Of a DNA stretch of 41,285 nt, positions 16,618 to 25,961 are shown one piece after another. This DNA is from Pseudomonadota bacterium (GTDB taxonomy: Bacteria > Pseudomonadota > Alphaproteobacteria > Rhizobiales > Hyphomicrobiaceae), in the NCBI GenBank assembly GCA_023405815.1, contig JAEXXM010000007.1, positions 1 through 41,285 on the forward strand, read 5' to 3'. The notes under the pieces are model-generated. The model ran no database searches. It worked only from the letters and a program-made list of their open reading frames with translations, and was not told the origin of the DNA. A program made the translations under genes and the position numbers. Each line of letters starts with the position of its first letter. The stretch's first letter is position 1.

Positions 16618-18030
16618 ATGGACGATCGCCTGACGGAAATTGAAGAGGACGTGGCCGAGGCCACATCCGCGCTGGCTTTGGACGGCCCGATGGGCGGTCG
16701 CAAGGTCTTCGTGCGCACCTTCGGCTGCCAGATGAACGTCTATGATTCCGAGCGCATGACCGAGGCGCTCGCGTCGCAGGGGTACGCCGAGACCGGAAGC
16801 CTCGAGGACGCCGATCTCGTCATCCTCAATACCTGCCACATTCGCGAGAAGGCAGCGGAGAAGGTCTATTCGGATCTCGGGCGCATCCGCGTCGTGAAGG
16901 AAGAGCGGGCGGCAGCAGGAAGCGACACGGTCGTCGCGGTGGTCGGCTGCGTCGCGCAGGCGGAGGGTGCCGAGATCGTGAGGCGTGCGCCTGTCGTCGA
17001 TCTCGTCGTCGGCCCGCAGAGCTATCATCGTTTGCCCGATCTCATTGGGCGGTCGCGCAGCGAAAACCGTTCGCTGGTCGAGACGGAGTTTCCGGAGGAA
17101 GAGAAATTCGCGCACCTGCCGAAGCGGGCGCCGTCGCGCGGCGTGACGGCGTTCCTCACCGTGCAGGAGGGGTGCGATAAATTCTGCACGTTCTGCGTGG
17201 TGCCGTATACGCGGGGCATGGAATATTCGCGTGCCGTCGCAGATATAGAGCGCGAGGCGCGAGCGCTCGTCGATGCCGGCGTGCGCGAGCTGACGCTCCT
17301 CGGGCAGAACGTCAACGGTTACCACGGAGTCGGGCCGGGCGGGCGCACCTATTCGCTGGCCGATCTTGTCCGGCATCTCGCGCGCATCGAGGGGCTGGAG
17401 CGACTGCGCTACACGACAAGCCATCCGCGCGACATGAGCGACGATCTCATTGCCGCGCACGCGGAGGAGCCGAAGCTGATGCCCTACCTGCACCTGCCGT
17501 TCCAGGCGGGGTCGGATCGCATCCTGGCGGCGATGAACCGCAAGCACACGGCGCGCGAGTACACCGAGCTCGTGGCGCGCATCCGCGCCGCACAGCCGGA
17601 CCTCGCGCTGTCGACCGACGTCATCGTCGGGTTCCCGGGCGAGACGGAAGCGGAATTTGCGGAGACGCTGGCGCTGTTCTCGGAAATCGGGTTCGCCGCG
17701 GCGTACTCGTTCAAGTACAGCCCGCGCCCGGGAACGCCGGCGGAAAAACTCAGCGATCAGGTTCCCGACGAGGTCAAGACGGAACGTCTCGCCAGGCTCG
17801 AGGAGCTGATCAAGCGGCACCAGACCAATTTCAGTGCGCGATGCGTCGGACGCACCCTGCCGGTGCTGTTCGAGCGGCCTGGACGCCACCCTGGCCAGCT
17901 CATCGGGCGGTCGCCGTTCCTGCAGGGCGTGCATGCAGACGCCGCGCCAGAGCTGCTCGGCAAAATCGTGCCTGTTGAAATTTCTGGCTTTGGGCCCAAT
18001 AGTCTAGCGGGTGTCATACGGCCGGAGTGA
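16618..18030 (+). CDS. miaB: tRNA-2-methylthio-N6-dimethylallyladenosine synthase MiaB
   Basis: MiaB is a radical SAM enzyme that adds the methylthio group to i6A37 of tRNAs reading UNN codons. The N-terminal UPF0004 domain carries the three auxiliary-cluster cysteines at Cys37 (FGCQMN), Cys73 (NTCHIREKA) and Cys111 (VVGCVAQ). The radical SAM cluster motif is GCDKFCTFC with Cys186, Cys190 and Cys193. A C-terminal TRAM domain follows, ending NSLAGVIRPE. The length of 470 residues is normal. The N-terminus has an acidic extension of about 25 residues before the conserved GRKVFVRTFGCQ. The enzyme needs two 4Fe-4S clusters, so the nfu gene upstream may serve it. The order miaB-phoH-ybeY-corC-lnt is conserved across proteobacteria. 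Confidence 0.96.
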   Translation: MDDRLTEIEEDVAEATSALALDGPMGGRKVFVRTFGCQMNVYDSERMTEALASQGYAETGSLEDADLVILNTCHIREKAAEKVYSDLGRIRVVKEERAAAGSDTVVAVVGCVAQAEGAEIVRRAPVVDLVVGPQSYHRLPDLIGRSRSENRSLVETEFPEEEKFAHLPKRAPSRGVTAFLTVQEGCDKFCTFCVVPYTRGMEYSRAVADIEREARALVDAGVRELTLLGQNVNGYHGVGPGGRTYSLADLVRHLARIEGLERLRYTTSHPRDMSDDLIAAHAEEPKLMPYLHLPFQAGSDRILAAMNRKHTAREYTELVARIRAAQPDLALSTDVIVGFPGETEAEFAETLALFSEIGFAAAYSFKYSPRPGTPAEKLSDQVPDEVKTERLARLEELIKRHQTNFSARCVGRTLPVLFERPGRHPGQLIGRSPFLQGVHADAAPELLGKIVPVEISGFGPNSLAGVIRPE

Positions 18031-18049
18031 TGATCCGGTAACGCTATGG

Positions 18050-18088
18050 CGGCTTTACCCGCGCGGGCGCTGCGGCCCGGTAGAGCCG
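18050..18088 (+). other. Stem-loop between miaB and phoH
   Basis: A 10-bp stem CGGCTTTACC / GGTAGAGCCG with one G-U wobble encloses a 19-base GC-rich loop. It starts 19 bases after miaB. No T tract follows, so it may be a 3'-end stabiliser or weak stop site rather than a classical terminator. Confidence 0.45.
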
Positions 18089-18148
18089 TGTGCTAGGTTA
18101 ACCATCTCGAAGTGACGATTCGCAGCGAACCCATATCTGGAGCGCCGA

Positions 18149-19144
18149 TTGGCAGCATTTCGCGGGAATCCGGTCGCTGGACCGGGAAGATCGCCTAAGA
18201 CCCAGGCCGCAAACAAGCGTCTGGTGGTGCCGTTCGAGGACAACCGCAATCTGACGCGGCTACTCGGTGAATACGATAGCCATCTCGCATTGATCGAGGA
18301 TCGCCTCGGCATCGAGGCGCATGCGCATGGCAACGTCGTCACGCTCAACGGGCCAGAGCCGTCCTGCGATCTCGCGCGCTTCGTCCTCGAGGAGCTGTAC
18401 AGCCGGGTGGCATCGGGCGAGGCGATCGGCGCGGGCGACTTCGACGGGCTGATCCGCCACGCACGCGAAGCCAGCGTCCCTGGCGACGGGCAGGCGCAGA
18501 TCACCACGCGCCGCCGTGTCATCAAGGCGCGCACGCCGATGCAGAGCACCTACATCCGCGCGCTGGAGAAGTCGGATCTCGTGTTCGGCATCGGACCGGC
18601 GGGCACCGGCAAGACGTATATCGCGGTCGCCTATGCCGCGCATTGCCTCGAACGCGGCATCGTCGAGCGCATCATTCTCTCGCGGCCGGCCGTCGAGGCG
18701 GGCGAGCGGCTCGGGTTCCTGCCCGGCGACATGCGCGAGAAGGTCGATCCGTACCTGCGCCCGCTCTACGATGCTCTCTACGATGTGCTGCCGCCCGAGA
18801 AGGTCGAAAAGGACCTCGAAACGGGCGTTATCGAGATCGCGCCGCTGGCATTCATGCGCGGTCGCACGCTGGCGAACGCCTACGTCATCCTCGACGAGGC
18901 GCAGAATACCACCAGCATGCAGATGAAGATGTTCCTCACCCGCCTCGGCGAGAACTCGAAAATGGCTGTCACAGGCGATCCGAGCCAGATCGACCTGCCG
19001 TTCGGCATGAAGTCGGGGCTGGTGGAAGCGACGGCGCTGCTCGCCGACGTCAAGGGAATCGAGGCGATCCGTTTCACCGGCGCCGATGTGGTGCGCCGCG
19101 ACCTCGTGGCGCGCATTGTTGATGCATACGACCGTCAGAAGTAG
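18149..19144 (+). CDS. PhoH-family ATPase (PhoL)
   Basis: The 331-residue protein has an N-terminal domain with LNGPEPSCDLARFVLEELYS, then the PhoH ATPase domain. Walker A is GPAGTGKT at residues 149-156 and Walker B is YVILDEAQNTT with Asp249/Glu250. The stretch SRPAVEAGERLGFLPGDMRE is a strong PhoH signature. PhoH proteins next to ybeY are linked to RNA metabolism and ribosome maturation, though the exact reaction is not established. The start is probably TTG at 18149, with GGAG six bases ahead; there is no suitable ATG until well inside the conserved region. Only nine bases separate it from ybeY. Confidence 0.92.
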   Translation: MAAFRGNPVAGPGRSPKTQAANKRLVVPFEDNRNLTRLLGEYDSHLALIEDRLGIEAHAHGNVVTLNGPEPSCDLARFVLEELYSRVASGEAIGAGDFDGLIRHAREASVPGDGQAQITTRRRVIKARTPMQSTYIRALEKSDLVFGIGPAGTGKTYIAVAYAAHCLERGIVERIILSRPAVEAGERLGFLPGDMREKVDPYLRPLYDALYDVLPPEKVEKDLETGVIEIAPLAFMRGRTLANAYVILDEAQNTTSMQMKMFLTRLGENSKMAVTGDPSQIDLPFGMKSGLVEATALLADVKGIEAIRFTGADVVRRDLVARIVDAYDRQK

Positions 19145-19153
19145 TTTACGCCA

Positions 19154-19735
19154 ATGCCTCACATATCCTCAGCAACCGGAGCCGCGCCCGACGATGGCGA
19201 CGACAGTGCTCCGCCAGACGACGACCCGGACCTAAGTCTCGACATCGATGTCGTGCTCGACGGCGGCGACTGGGATCAGGTCGCCGGCGCCGAGCAGCTC
19301 GTGCGCGCGGCAGCCGAGGCGCTTGCCGGCGAGCTGGCGATTTCCCATGCCGAGGTCTGCGTGGCGCTGTCGAACGACGAGCAGGTCGCCGAGCTCAACG
19401 GAAGCTACCGAGGCAAGCCGAAGCCGACCAACGTGCTGTCGTTCCCGGCCGTTCCGATGCTGCCGGTTGAAGGCGAGCCGCGATTTCTCGGCGATATCGT
19501 CCTTGCCCTCGAAACACTGCAGCGGGAGGCGGCGGACCTTGGTGTGCCGTTAGCACATCACATGCAACACCTCGTCGTGCACGGATTGCTGCATCTCCTC
19601 GGGTATGATCACCAGACGGAAGATGAGGCCCGAGAAATGGAGGGTCTCGAAGTGCGGGTGCTCTCTCGCCTCGGCGTCGCCGATCCCTATGCGGCTGCGG
19701 GCGAGCCGATGCGCCCGGACAGTGAACACGATTAA
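19154..19735 (+). CDS. ybeY: Endoribonuclease YbeY
   Basis: YbeY is a zinc-dependent single-strand RNase needed for 16S rRNA 3'-end maturation and ribosome quality control. The metal site H3-x-H5-x-GYDH is complete as HLVVHGLLHLLGYDH with His143, His147 and His153. The preceding KPTNVLSFP motif is also present. At 193 residues it is longer than the usual 150-170 because of an acidic N-terminal extension (residues about 10-30 hold many Asp). The start ATG 19154 is nine bases after phoH, and only two bases separate its stop from corC. This is the standard phoH-ybeY-corC-lnt order. Confidence 0.94.
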   Translation: MPHISSATGAAPDDGDDSAPPDDDPDLSLDIDVVLDGGDWDQVAGAEQLVRAAAEALAGELAISHAEVCVALSNDEQVAELNGSYRGKPKPTNVLSFPAVPMLPVEGEPRFLGDIVLALETLQREAADLGVPLAHHMQHLVVHGLLHLLGYDHQTEDEAREMEGLEVRVLSRLGVADPYAAAGEPMRPDSEHD

Positions 19736-19737
19736 CC

Positions 19738-20805
19738 ATGAGCGACACACAGTTACCGATCTCCAAGGACCAAGCACTGGCGGCGGCTACCGCGCCGGTC
19801 GAAACGTCCAGCAGCCCGCAAAGCCTGCTCAATGCTCTGCTGAGCCGCATAGGATTGCGCTCGCCGAGCGTGCGCGAACTTCTGGAGGCGGATCTCAAAA
19901 GCGAGGCGGAGGCCGACGCCGCCGCATTCTCGACCGAAGAACGCGAGATGCTGCGCAGGCTGTTGCGCTTCGGGGGGCTGCGCGTCGACGACATCATGGT
20001 GCCGCGTGCCGACATCATCGCGCTCGAAGAGAGCGACTCGCTTGCCGAGCTGTTGCGCACGTTCGGCGAGGCGGGCGTGTCACGTATTCCGCTTTACAGC
20101 GAAACGCTCGATGATCCGCGCGGAATGATCCACGTAAAGGATCTGTTCGGGTGGCTGACGCGCGAGGCGGCCAGCGAGGCCGTCAGCACGCGCATTGCTG
20201 TCGCTGCAGAGGACGGCAACGGCCACAAGAAGGCCGATGCGACGCCGGAGCCGCAATCGACATTGCTCGATTTCGGTCATGTCGACCTGTCGCGGCCCAT
20301 CACCTCGGCGAAGTTGCGCCGGCCCGTGCTTTACGTTCCGCCATCGATGCCGGCGACGAACCTCCTCATCCGCATGCAGTCGACGCGCATCCACATGGCG
20401 CTGGTGGTCGACGAGTACGGCGGCACCGACGGGCTCATCACCATCGAAGATCTCGTCGAGCAAATCGTCGGCGACATCGAGGACGAGCACGACGTCGCGG
20501 AGGCGGCCTACATCGTTGACGATCCCAAGCTCGGGCTCATCGCGTTGGCGCGGACGCCCATCAACCAGCTCGAGGAGCATCTCGGCGTCAAGCTCTTGAA
20601 GCCCGAGGAGGAGGAGGACATCGATACGCTTGGCGGGCTGATGTTCTCGCTGCTCGGCCGCGTGCCCGTGCGGGGCGAGCTCGTGCGCCATCCAAGCGGC
20701 ATCGAGCTCGAGGTGCTGGACGCAGACGCGCGCCGCCTCAAGAAGGTGAAGATTCATCGGCCGAGCGAAATCGAGGCGCCGGCGCCCGATGCAGGCAAGG
20801 CGTGA
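19738..20805 (+). CDS. corC: CBS-domain hemolysin/CorC-like protein
   Basis: The 355-residue cytosolic protein has a conserved start of the CBS pair at GLRVDDIMVPRADIIALEES (residues 80-99) and a second CBS part with MALVVDEYGGTDGLITIEDLVEQIVGDIEDEHD. A C-terminal CorC_HlyC domain contains DTLGGLMFSLLGRVPVRGE. The family is tied to magnesium and cobalt efflux or to supporting Lnt; its molecular role is not settled. Between the two CBS halves (about residues 142-188) there is an additional low-complexity, Ala/Glu/Lys-rich stretch of about 45 residues that the short family members lack. The stop overlaps the GTG start of lnt by four bases, indicating coupled translation. Confidence 0.9.
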   Translation: MSDTQLPISKDQALAAATAPVETSSSPQSLLNALLSRIGLRSPSVRELLEADLKSEAEADAAAFSTEEREMLRRLLRFGGLRVDDIMVPRADIIALEESDSLAELLRTFGEAGVSRIPLYSETLDDPRGMIHVKDLFGWLTREAASEAVSTRIAVAAEDGNGHKKADATPEPQSTLLDFGHVDLSRPITSAKLRRPVLYVPPSMPATNLLIRMQSTRIHMALVVDEYGGTDGLITIEDLVEQIVGDIEDEHDVAEAAYIVDDPKLGLIALARTPINQLEEHLGVKLLKPEEEEDIDTLGGLMFSLLGRVPVRGELVRHPSGIELEVLDADARRLKKVKIHRPSEIEAPAPDAGKA

Positions 20806-22487
20806 GCGTCGCGGCGGCATCGGCGCGGCAGGCGCGCCCCGTAGCGGCGATCGCCTCACGCCTAGCCGGGACGCTGGTTCCAATATGTGAACGGGTGCGT
20901 GGTGCTTCCGGCTGGCGGCGTGCCGCCGTCGCCTTCTGCGCCGGGGCGCTGTCGGCGTTGGCGATGGCGCCGTTCTTCGCTTCGCCGGTGCTGTTCGTCA
21001 CGTTGGCAGTGCTCGTCTGGCTCATCGATGGATCGACTGCCTCCTCGCGGCGCGCCAGTTTCTTCAGCGCGGCCAAGGCTGGCTGGTGGTTCGGCTTCGG
21101 GTACTTCCTTCTTGGCTTGTTCTGGGTCGGAGAGGCCTTTCTCGTCGAGGCTGACAAGTTCGCCTGGCTGATGCCGTTCGCCGTGTTGATCCTGCCGGCG
21201 GGACTGGCGCTGTTCACTGCGGCTGCGGCCGGAGTGGCGCGCCTTGCGTGGTGGCCGGGTCTCGCCCGCGTCCTCGTGCTCGCGATCACGCTGTCGGTCG
21301 CGGAATGGATGCGCGGCCACATCCTTACGGGCTTCCCCTGGAGCGTCCTCGGCTACGCGTTGACCGCGCCCTTGCCACTCATGCAAGCAGCCTCCGTGCT
21401 CGGCATCTACGGGCTGACGCTCGTCTGCGTGGCCGTGTTCGCCGGCCCGCTGGTGCTCATCGCGGATGCCAAATCCGATGCGCGCCTCACGGCGTTGCGG
21501 AATGCGCTGGTGCTGGCGACCGTGCCGGTGCTTGCACTCTACGCTTTCGGCATCTGGAGGCTGTCGGGCGGCCCGGCGCCCATGTTGGACAGCGTGCGCG
21601 TGCGGGTGGTGCAGGCGAGCGTTGCGCAGCGCGACAAGTGGCGCCCCGAGAAGCAGCGGGAGATCTTCGAGGATCAGCTTTCGCTCTCGCGTCACGATCA
21701 AAGCGGCAGACGGGACGACCTTAACGGCATAACGCACTTGATCTGGCCGGAAGCAGCCATGCCGTTCCTGCCGCTCGAGCACCCGGAGGCGCTGCAGGCG
21801 ATCGGGGCGCTGCTACCCGAAGGGACGCAACTGCTTTCGGGGGCATTACGCCTCAAGCACTCGCCCGCAACGACGCCCGGGGCGCCCCGGCAGGGGTACA
21901 ACAGCCTCATGGTGTTCGGGGACCAAGGCAATCTCGAACAGACCTACGACAAGATCCATCTCGTCCCGTTCGGAGAGTATCTGCCGATGCAGGCGCTCCT
22001 CGAGAGCATCGGGCTCGAGCAGCTGACGCGGTGGCGTGGCGGGTTTTCCATCGGCGCAATGCCGCGCCCGCTGCTGTCGATTCCAGGCCTGCCGCCGGTC
22101 GCGGCGCTCATCTGCTATGAGGCCATCTTTCCAGCCGCGGTCGTGCAGGGGGACGAGCGCCCGGGGCTGCTCATCAACGTGACCAACGATGGCTGGTTCG
22201 GCGATACGACGGGCCCGTGGCAGCACTTCCACCAGGCGCGCGTGCGCGCCGTCGAGGAGGGATTGCCGATCATCCGCGCCGCCAACAATGGCGTGTCGGC
22301 AGTCGTAGACTCTCAAGGTCGCGTGGTTGCGATGCTTATCCTTAACGCGCGTGGCGTGTTGGACAGCGGCATTCCCACGTCTATCGGCCCGACTGTTTAC
22401 GCTAAGTTGGGTGACTGTACTTTCGCAGCTCTCGCCTTGGTCTTCCTTGGAGTGGCGGCTGTGCTCAGAAGGCGTTCGCGTGTCTAG
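20802..22487 (+). CDS. lnt: Apolipoprotein N-acyltransferase
   Basis: Lnt adds the third acyl chain to the N-terminal cysteine of lipoproteins in the inner membrane. The N-terminal half has about seven to eight hydrophobic segments (roughly residues 42-255). The C-terminal nitrilase-like domain has the full catalytic triad: Glu317 in IWPEAAMPF, Lys384 in YDKIHLVPFGEY, and Cys438 in ICYEAIFP. The motif NVTNDGWFGDTTGPWQH is also typical. A final membrane segment lies near the C-terminus. The start is GTG at 20802 inside the corC stop. At 561 residues it is slightly long because of an N-terminal extension of about 40 residues. Confidence 0.95.
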   Translation: MSVAAASARQARPVAAIASRLAGTLVPICERVRGASGWRRAAVAFCAGALSALAMAPFFASPVLFVTLAVLVWLIDGSTASSRRASFFSAAKAGWWFGFGYFLLGLFWVGEAFLVEADKFAWLMPFAVLILPAGLALFTAAAAGVARLAWWPGLARVLVLAITLSVAEWMRGHILTGFPWSVLGYALTAPLPLMQAASVLGIYGLTLVCVAVFAGPLVLIADAKSDARLTALRNALVLATVPVLALYAFGIWRLSGGPAPMLDSVRVRVVQASVAQRDKWRPEKQREIFEDQLSLSRHDQSGRRDDLNGITHLIWPEAAMPFLPLEHPEALQAIGALLPEGTQLLSGALRLKHSPATTPGAPRQGYNSLMVFGDQGNLEQTYDKIHLVPFGEYLPMQALLESIGLEQLTRWRGGFSIGAMPRPLLSIPGLPPVAALICYEAIFPAAVVQGDERPGLLINVTNDGWFGDTTGPWQHFHQARVRAVEEGLPIIRAANNGVSAVVDSQGRVVAMLILNARGVLDSGIPTSIGPTVYAKLGDCTFAALALVFLGVAAVLRRRSRV

Positions 22488-22499
22488 AGACAATTTGGC

Positions 22500-22618
22500 G
22501 GTTGTTCTAGACTTAATCGGCCGTCATAAATCTGTGATCGGAGCGCCCCGCGGCAATTCGGGGTGCCTTCGGCTCCCTCGAGGGGTGGCGACCCGCAAGC
22601 AAAACGTGCAGAACAACC
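22500..22618 (+). ncRNA. Possible structured leader/RNA between lnt and the XRE gene
   Basis: The 155-bp gap contains a perfect 9-bp long-range inverted repeat, GGTTGTTCT (22500-22508) with AGAACAACC (22610-22618). Inside it is an 8-bp hairpin GCGCCCCG/CGGGGTGC (22543-22566, one G-U). Two mutually exclusive hairpins share GGG bases: CCCTCGAGGG (22575-22584) and GGGT-GGCG-ACCC (22583-22594). This could fold as a closed multibranch RNA ahead of the XRE start. It matches no riboswitch that I recognise. The pairing is seen; function is inference. Confidence 0.35.
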
Positions 22619-22642
22619 AGTGGCGGGATTAAGGTAAGCGGC

Positions 22643-23110
22643 ATGCCTAAAGAGAATGCGTTGGAAGAAACGGGTGTCGAGCTCGAAGAGCGTGGCGGCT
22701 CGCGACGTGCAAATCCCATTGATGTCCATGTCGGAGGCCGCGTGCGGTTACGCCGCATGCTGCTCGGGATGAGCCAAGAGAAGCTTGGCGAGCATCTCGG
22801 CCTGACCTTCCAGCAGATCCAGAAGTACGAGAAGGGTATCAACAGGATCGGCGCGAGCCGGCTGTTCGACCTCTCGCAAGTGCTGAGCGTCCCGGTACAG
22901 TTCTTCTACGAGGAACTCGCCACCGGAGCTGCCGGCGGAGCATCGGGCTTCGGCGAACGGCCAGCCGAGAGCTATGCCGCAGAATTCCTCGGGAGCCGTG
23001 AAGGGTTGGAGCTCAACAAGGCGTTTGCCCGGATTACCGATCCGCGCGTTCGGCGCTCGATCGTCGACCTGGTAAGGGCGTTCGCCGGAGAGCAGCCCTC
23101 GAGCGAATAA
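22643..23110 (+). CDS. XRE-family transcriptional regulator (PhrR/PraR-like)
   Basis: The 155-residue protein has a helix-turn-helix of the Cro/CI type at about residues 26-85: PIDVHVGGRVRLRRMLLGMS, QEKLGEHLGLTFQQIQKYEK, then GINRIGASRLFDLSQVL. The tail DPRVRRSIVDLVRAFAG is also conserved in alphaproteobacterial relatives. It resembles the PhrR/PraR regulators of Sinorhizobium and Azorhizobium, which are involved in stress or symbiosis gene control; the match is by memory of sequence, not by search. The gene sits between lnt and metK as in many Rhizobiales. An AAGG site precedes ATG 22643. The upstream gap is unusually rich in inverted repeats and may hold its regulatory sites. Confidence 0.85.
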   Translation: MPKENALEETGVELEERGGSRRANPIDVHVGGRVRLRRMLLGMSQEKLGEHLGLTFQQIQKYEKGINRIGASRLFDLSQVLSVPVQFFYEELATGAAGGASGFGERPAESYAAEFLGSREGLELNKAFARITDPRVRRSIVDLVRAFAGEQPSSE

Positions 23111-23261
23111 GCAAATCGGCACAGGTGCTAAGGGCGCGGCCTGCGGCCTGCGGCAGAGAAGCCGTGCGCACATGCCCAGCTACGGGTGTCCTTGACCCCG
23201 CATGCAAAGCTTGAGAAAACGCCCGCGATTTTAGCCAAACGCCAGAAGGCGGGGAACCCGA
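23111..23261 (+). other. metK leader region, no riboswitch recognised
   Basis: This 151-bp gap precedes metK. It has a tandem GGCCTGC-GGCCTGC repeat near 23139-23152, a GGG/CCC hairpin around 23186-23201, and a GCC-AGAA-GGC hairpin at 23242-23250 immediately before the GGGGAA ribosome-binding site. I looked for SAM-II, SAM-V and SAM/SAH class signatures and did not see one. The hairpin next to the binding site could affect translation. Confidence 0.35.
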
Positions 23262-24444
<1,183 letters not shown>

Positions 24445-24470
<26 letters not shown>

Positions 24471-25194
24471 TCCCGGCGTGGAGGCGCTACAGCACGACGA
24501 GGCGCCTCAGCACGAGCTGCGATCGTTCGGAAGGCGGCGCGGGCGCAAGCTGAGCGCGCGCCAGCAGCACCTTCTCGACGAGGTGCTGCCGCGCTTTTCT
24601 CTGCCGCTTTCGGAGGCGGCGCCGTCAGCACTCGCTGGGCTTTTCGCGTTGCCGGTATCTCGGGTCTGGCTCGAGATCGGCTTTGGCGGCGGCGAGCACC
24701 TCCTTTGGCAAGCGCGTGCGAACACCGACGTCGGCCTCATCGGCTGCGAGGTGTTCGAGGACGGGATCGTCAAGGTGCTATCCGGCATCGAGTCGGACGG
24801 GGCCCGCAACGTCAGGGTCAGCGCCGAGGACGCGCGCGCCGTGTTGCGCTGGCTACCTTCCGGGGCCATCGACCGGGCGTTCATTCTCTTTCCTGATCCG
24901 TGGCCGAAAAAGCGGCACGTGAAGCGCCGGCTCATCAACCGCGCGCTCCTCGACGAGCTTGCCCGCGTCATGGTCCCAGGCGGGCAACTTCGCATCGCGA
25001 CTGATATCGGCGACTACCTGCGGACAATCCTGCTCGCGTTTCGGGGGCACCCCGGGTTCCTGTGGCGGGCCGAGGGGCCCTCCGACTGGCGGGAGCGGGG
25101 CGCCGACTGGCCACAAACGCGCTATGAGGCCAAGGCTGTCCGCGAGGGCCGGAGGCGGTATTATTTGCGGTTTCTAAGGGTCGATCCGGCGTGA
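24445..25194 (+). CDS. trmB: tRNA (guanine-N7-)-methyltransferase
   Basis: TrmB makes m7G46 in the variable loop of tRNAs using SAM. The N-terminal basic motif SFGRRRGRKLSARQQ, the SAM-binding motif VWLEIGFGGGEHLL, and the TrmB hallmark FILFPDPWPKKRHVKRRL are all present. The C-terminal RYEAKAVREGRRRYYLRF is also typical. The ATG at 24445 overlaps metK by 26 bases and gives 249 residues. A GTG at 24478, eight bases after the metK stop, would give 238 residues and is a real alternative; neither has a strong binding site. Its SAM supply comes from the adjacent metK. Confidence 0.92.
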
Positions 25195-25209
25195 GCAGCC
25201 CCCATCCCC

Positions 25210-25238
25210 TTGCAACAGGGGTCATGATCCCGTAATAT
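25210..25238 (+). promoter_or_regulatory. Probable sigma-70-type promoter of the rimP-nusA operon
   Basis: TTGCAA (25210-25215) and TAATAT (25233-25238) are separated by 17 bases, the optimum. Transcription would start near 25245, about 110 bases before the rimP ATG. Two copies of TCATGATC (25222-25229 and 25247-25254), 25 bases apart, flank the -10 box; the second extends to the 8-base palindrome ATGATCAT. Confidence 0.65.
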
Positions 25239-25268
25239 TTGTTCGCTCATGATCATCTCAACTGTCAG

Positions 25269-25296
25269 GAGTGGGCCCTACGGGTCCGCTCTTTTT
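25269..25296 (+). terminator. Terminator-like attenuator hairpin in the rimP leader
   Basis: A 9-bp stem GAGTGGGCC / GGTCCGCTC (two G-U pairs, CTACG loop) is followed directly by TTTTT. It lies after the candidate promoter and before rimP, so it would stop transcripts early in the leader unless overcome. It could also end read-through from trmB. NusA, encoded downstream, acts on such hairpins, so feedback is possible; that is inference. Confidence 0.7.
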
Positions 25297-25354
25297 GTAT
25301 TGGCAGCCTGAATTGCCACAGGGGATCGGCGAACTGGCCGTAGAAACTGCGCAT

Positions 25355-25957
25355 ATGCACGCCGGCGAAAGTGCCTCGAGTGATCGTTTCATCGTCGAAA
25401 GCGGTGCAGCGGCGCGTGTCGCCGAACTCATCGAGCCGGCACTCGCCGACCGCGGCTTCCGGCTCGTGCGCGTCGCCGTGTCGGGAGGCGACACCAAGAC
25501 GCTGCAGATCATGGCCGAACGCGCCGACGGGACGATGACGATCGACGACTGCGAGGCCATATCAAAGGAAATCTCGCCGCTGCTCGATGTGCACGACCCG
25601 ATCGCCGGGGCCTACCGGCTCGAGGTTTCCTCGCCAGGCATCGACCGGCCGTTGGTACGGCCCTCCGATTTCGAAGACTGGGCCGGGCACGAGGCGAAGA
25701 TCGAGGTCAAGGAGCTGATCGACGGGCGTCGACGCTTTCGCGGCATCCTCGAGGGCTTCGAGGATGGGGAAGTGCGCATCGAGGTCGATCTCGGTGAGGC
25801 GGGAAAGAACGTGATCGGCATACCGGTGGGTCTCATCGGAGACGCTCGCCTGGTGCTGACCGACGAATTGATACGCGAGGCCTTGAGCCGCGCAAAGAAG
25901 GGCAAAGCACTGTCCGACGGCGCCGAAGCGCCGCTGACGGACGCCGAGGAGGAATAA
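25355..25957 (+). CDS. rimP: Ribosome maturation factor RimP
   Basis: RimP helps assemble the 30S subunit, acting on the S12/S19 stages. The 200-residue protein has the N-terminal domain with FRLVRVAVSGGDTKTLQIMA, the central signature ISPLLDVHDPIAGAYRLEVS-SPGIDRPL, and a C-terminal SH3-like domain with FRGILEGFEDGEVRIEVDL. An acidic tail ends ADAEEE-like (TDAEEE). The frame opens upstream to GTG 25271, but that codon lies within the terminator hairpin, and the added residues are not family-like, so ATG 25355 is preferred; its binding site is weak. nusA begins four bases after the stop region, as in the conserved rimP-nusA-infB operon. Confidence 0.92.
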   Translation: MHAGESASSDRFIVESGAAARVAELIEPALADRGFRLVRVAVSGGDTKTLQIMAERADGTMTIDDCEAISKEISPLLDVHDPIAGAYRLEVSSPGIDRPLVRPSDFEDWAGHEAKIEVKELIDGRRRFRGILEGFEDGEVRIEVDLGEAGKNVIGIPVGLIGDARLVLTDELIREALSRAKKGKALSDGAEAPLTDAEEE

Positions 25958-25961
25958 GACC

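Noticed and set aside
23111..23261. Riboswitch before metK
   Set aside because: No SAM-II, SAM-V or SAM/SAH core sequence seen; only small hairpins.
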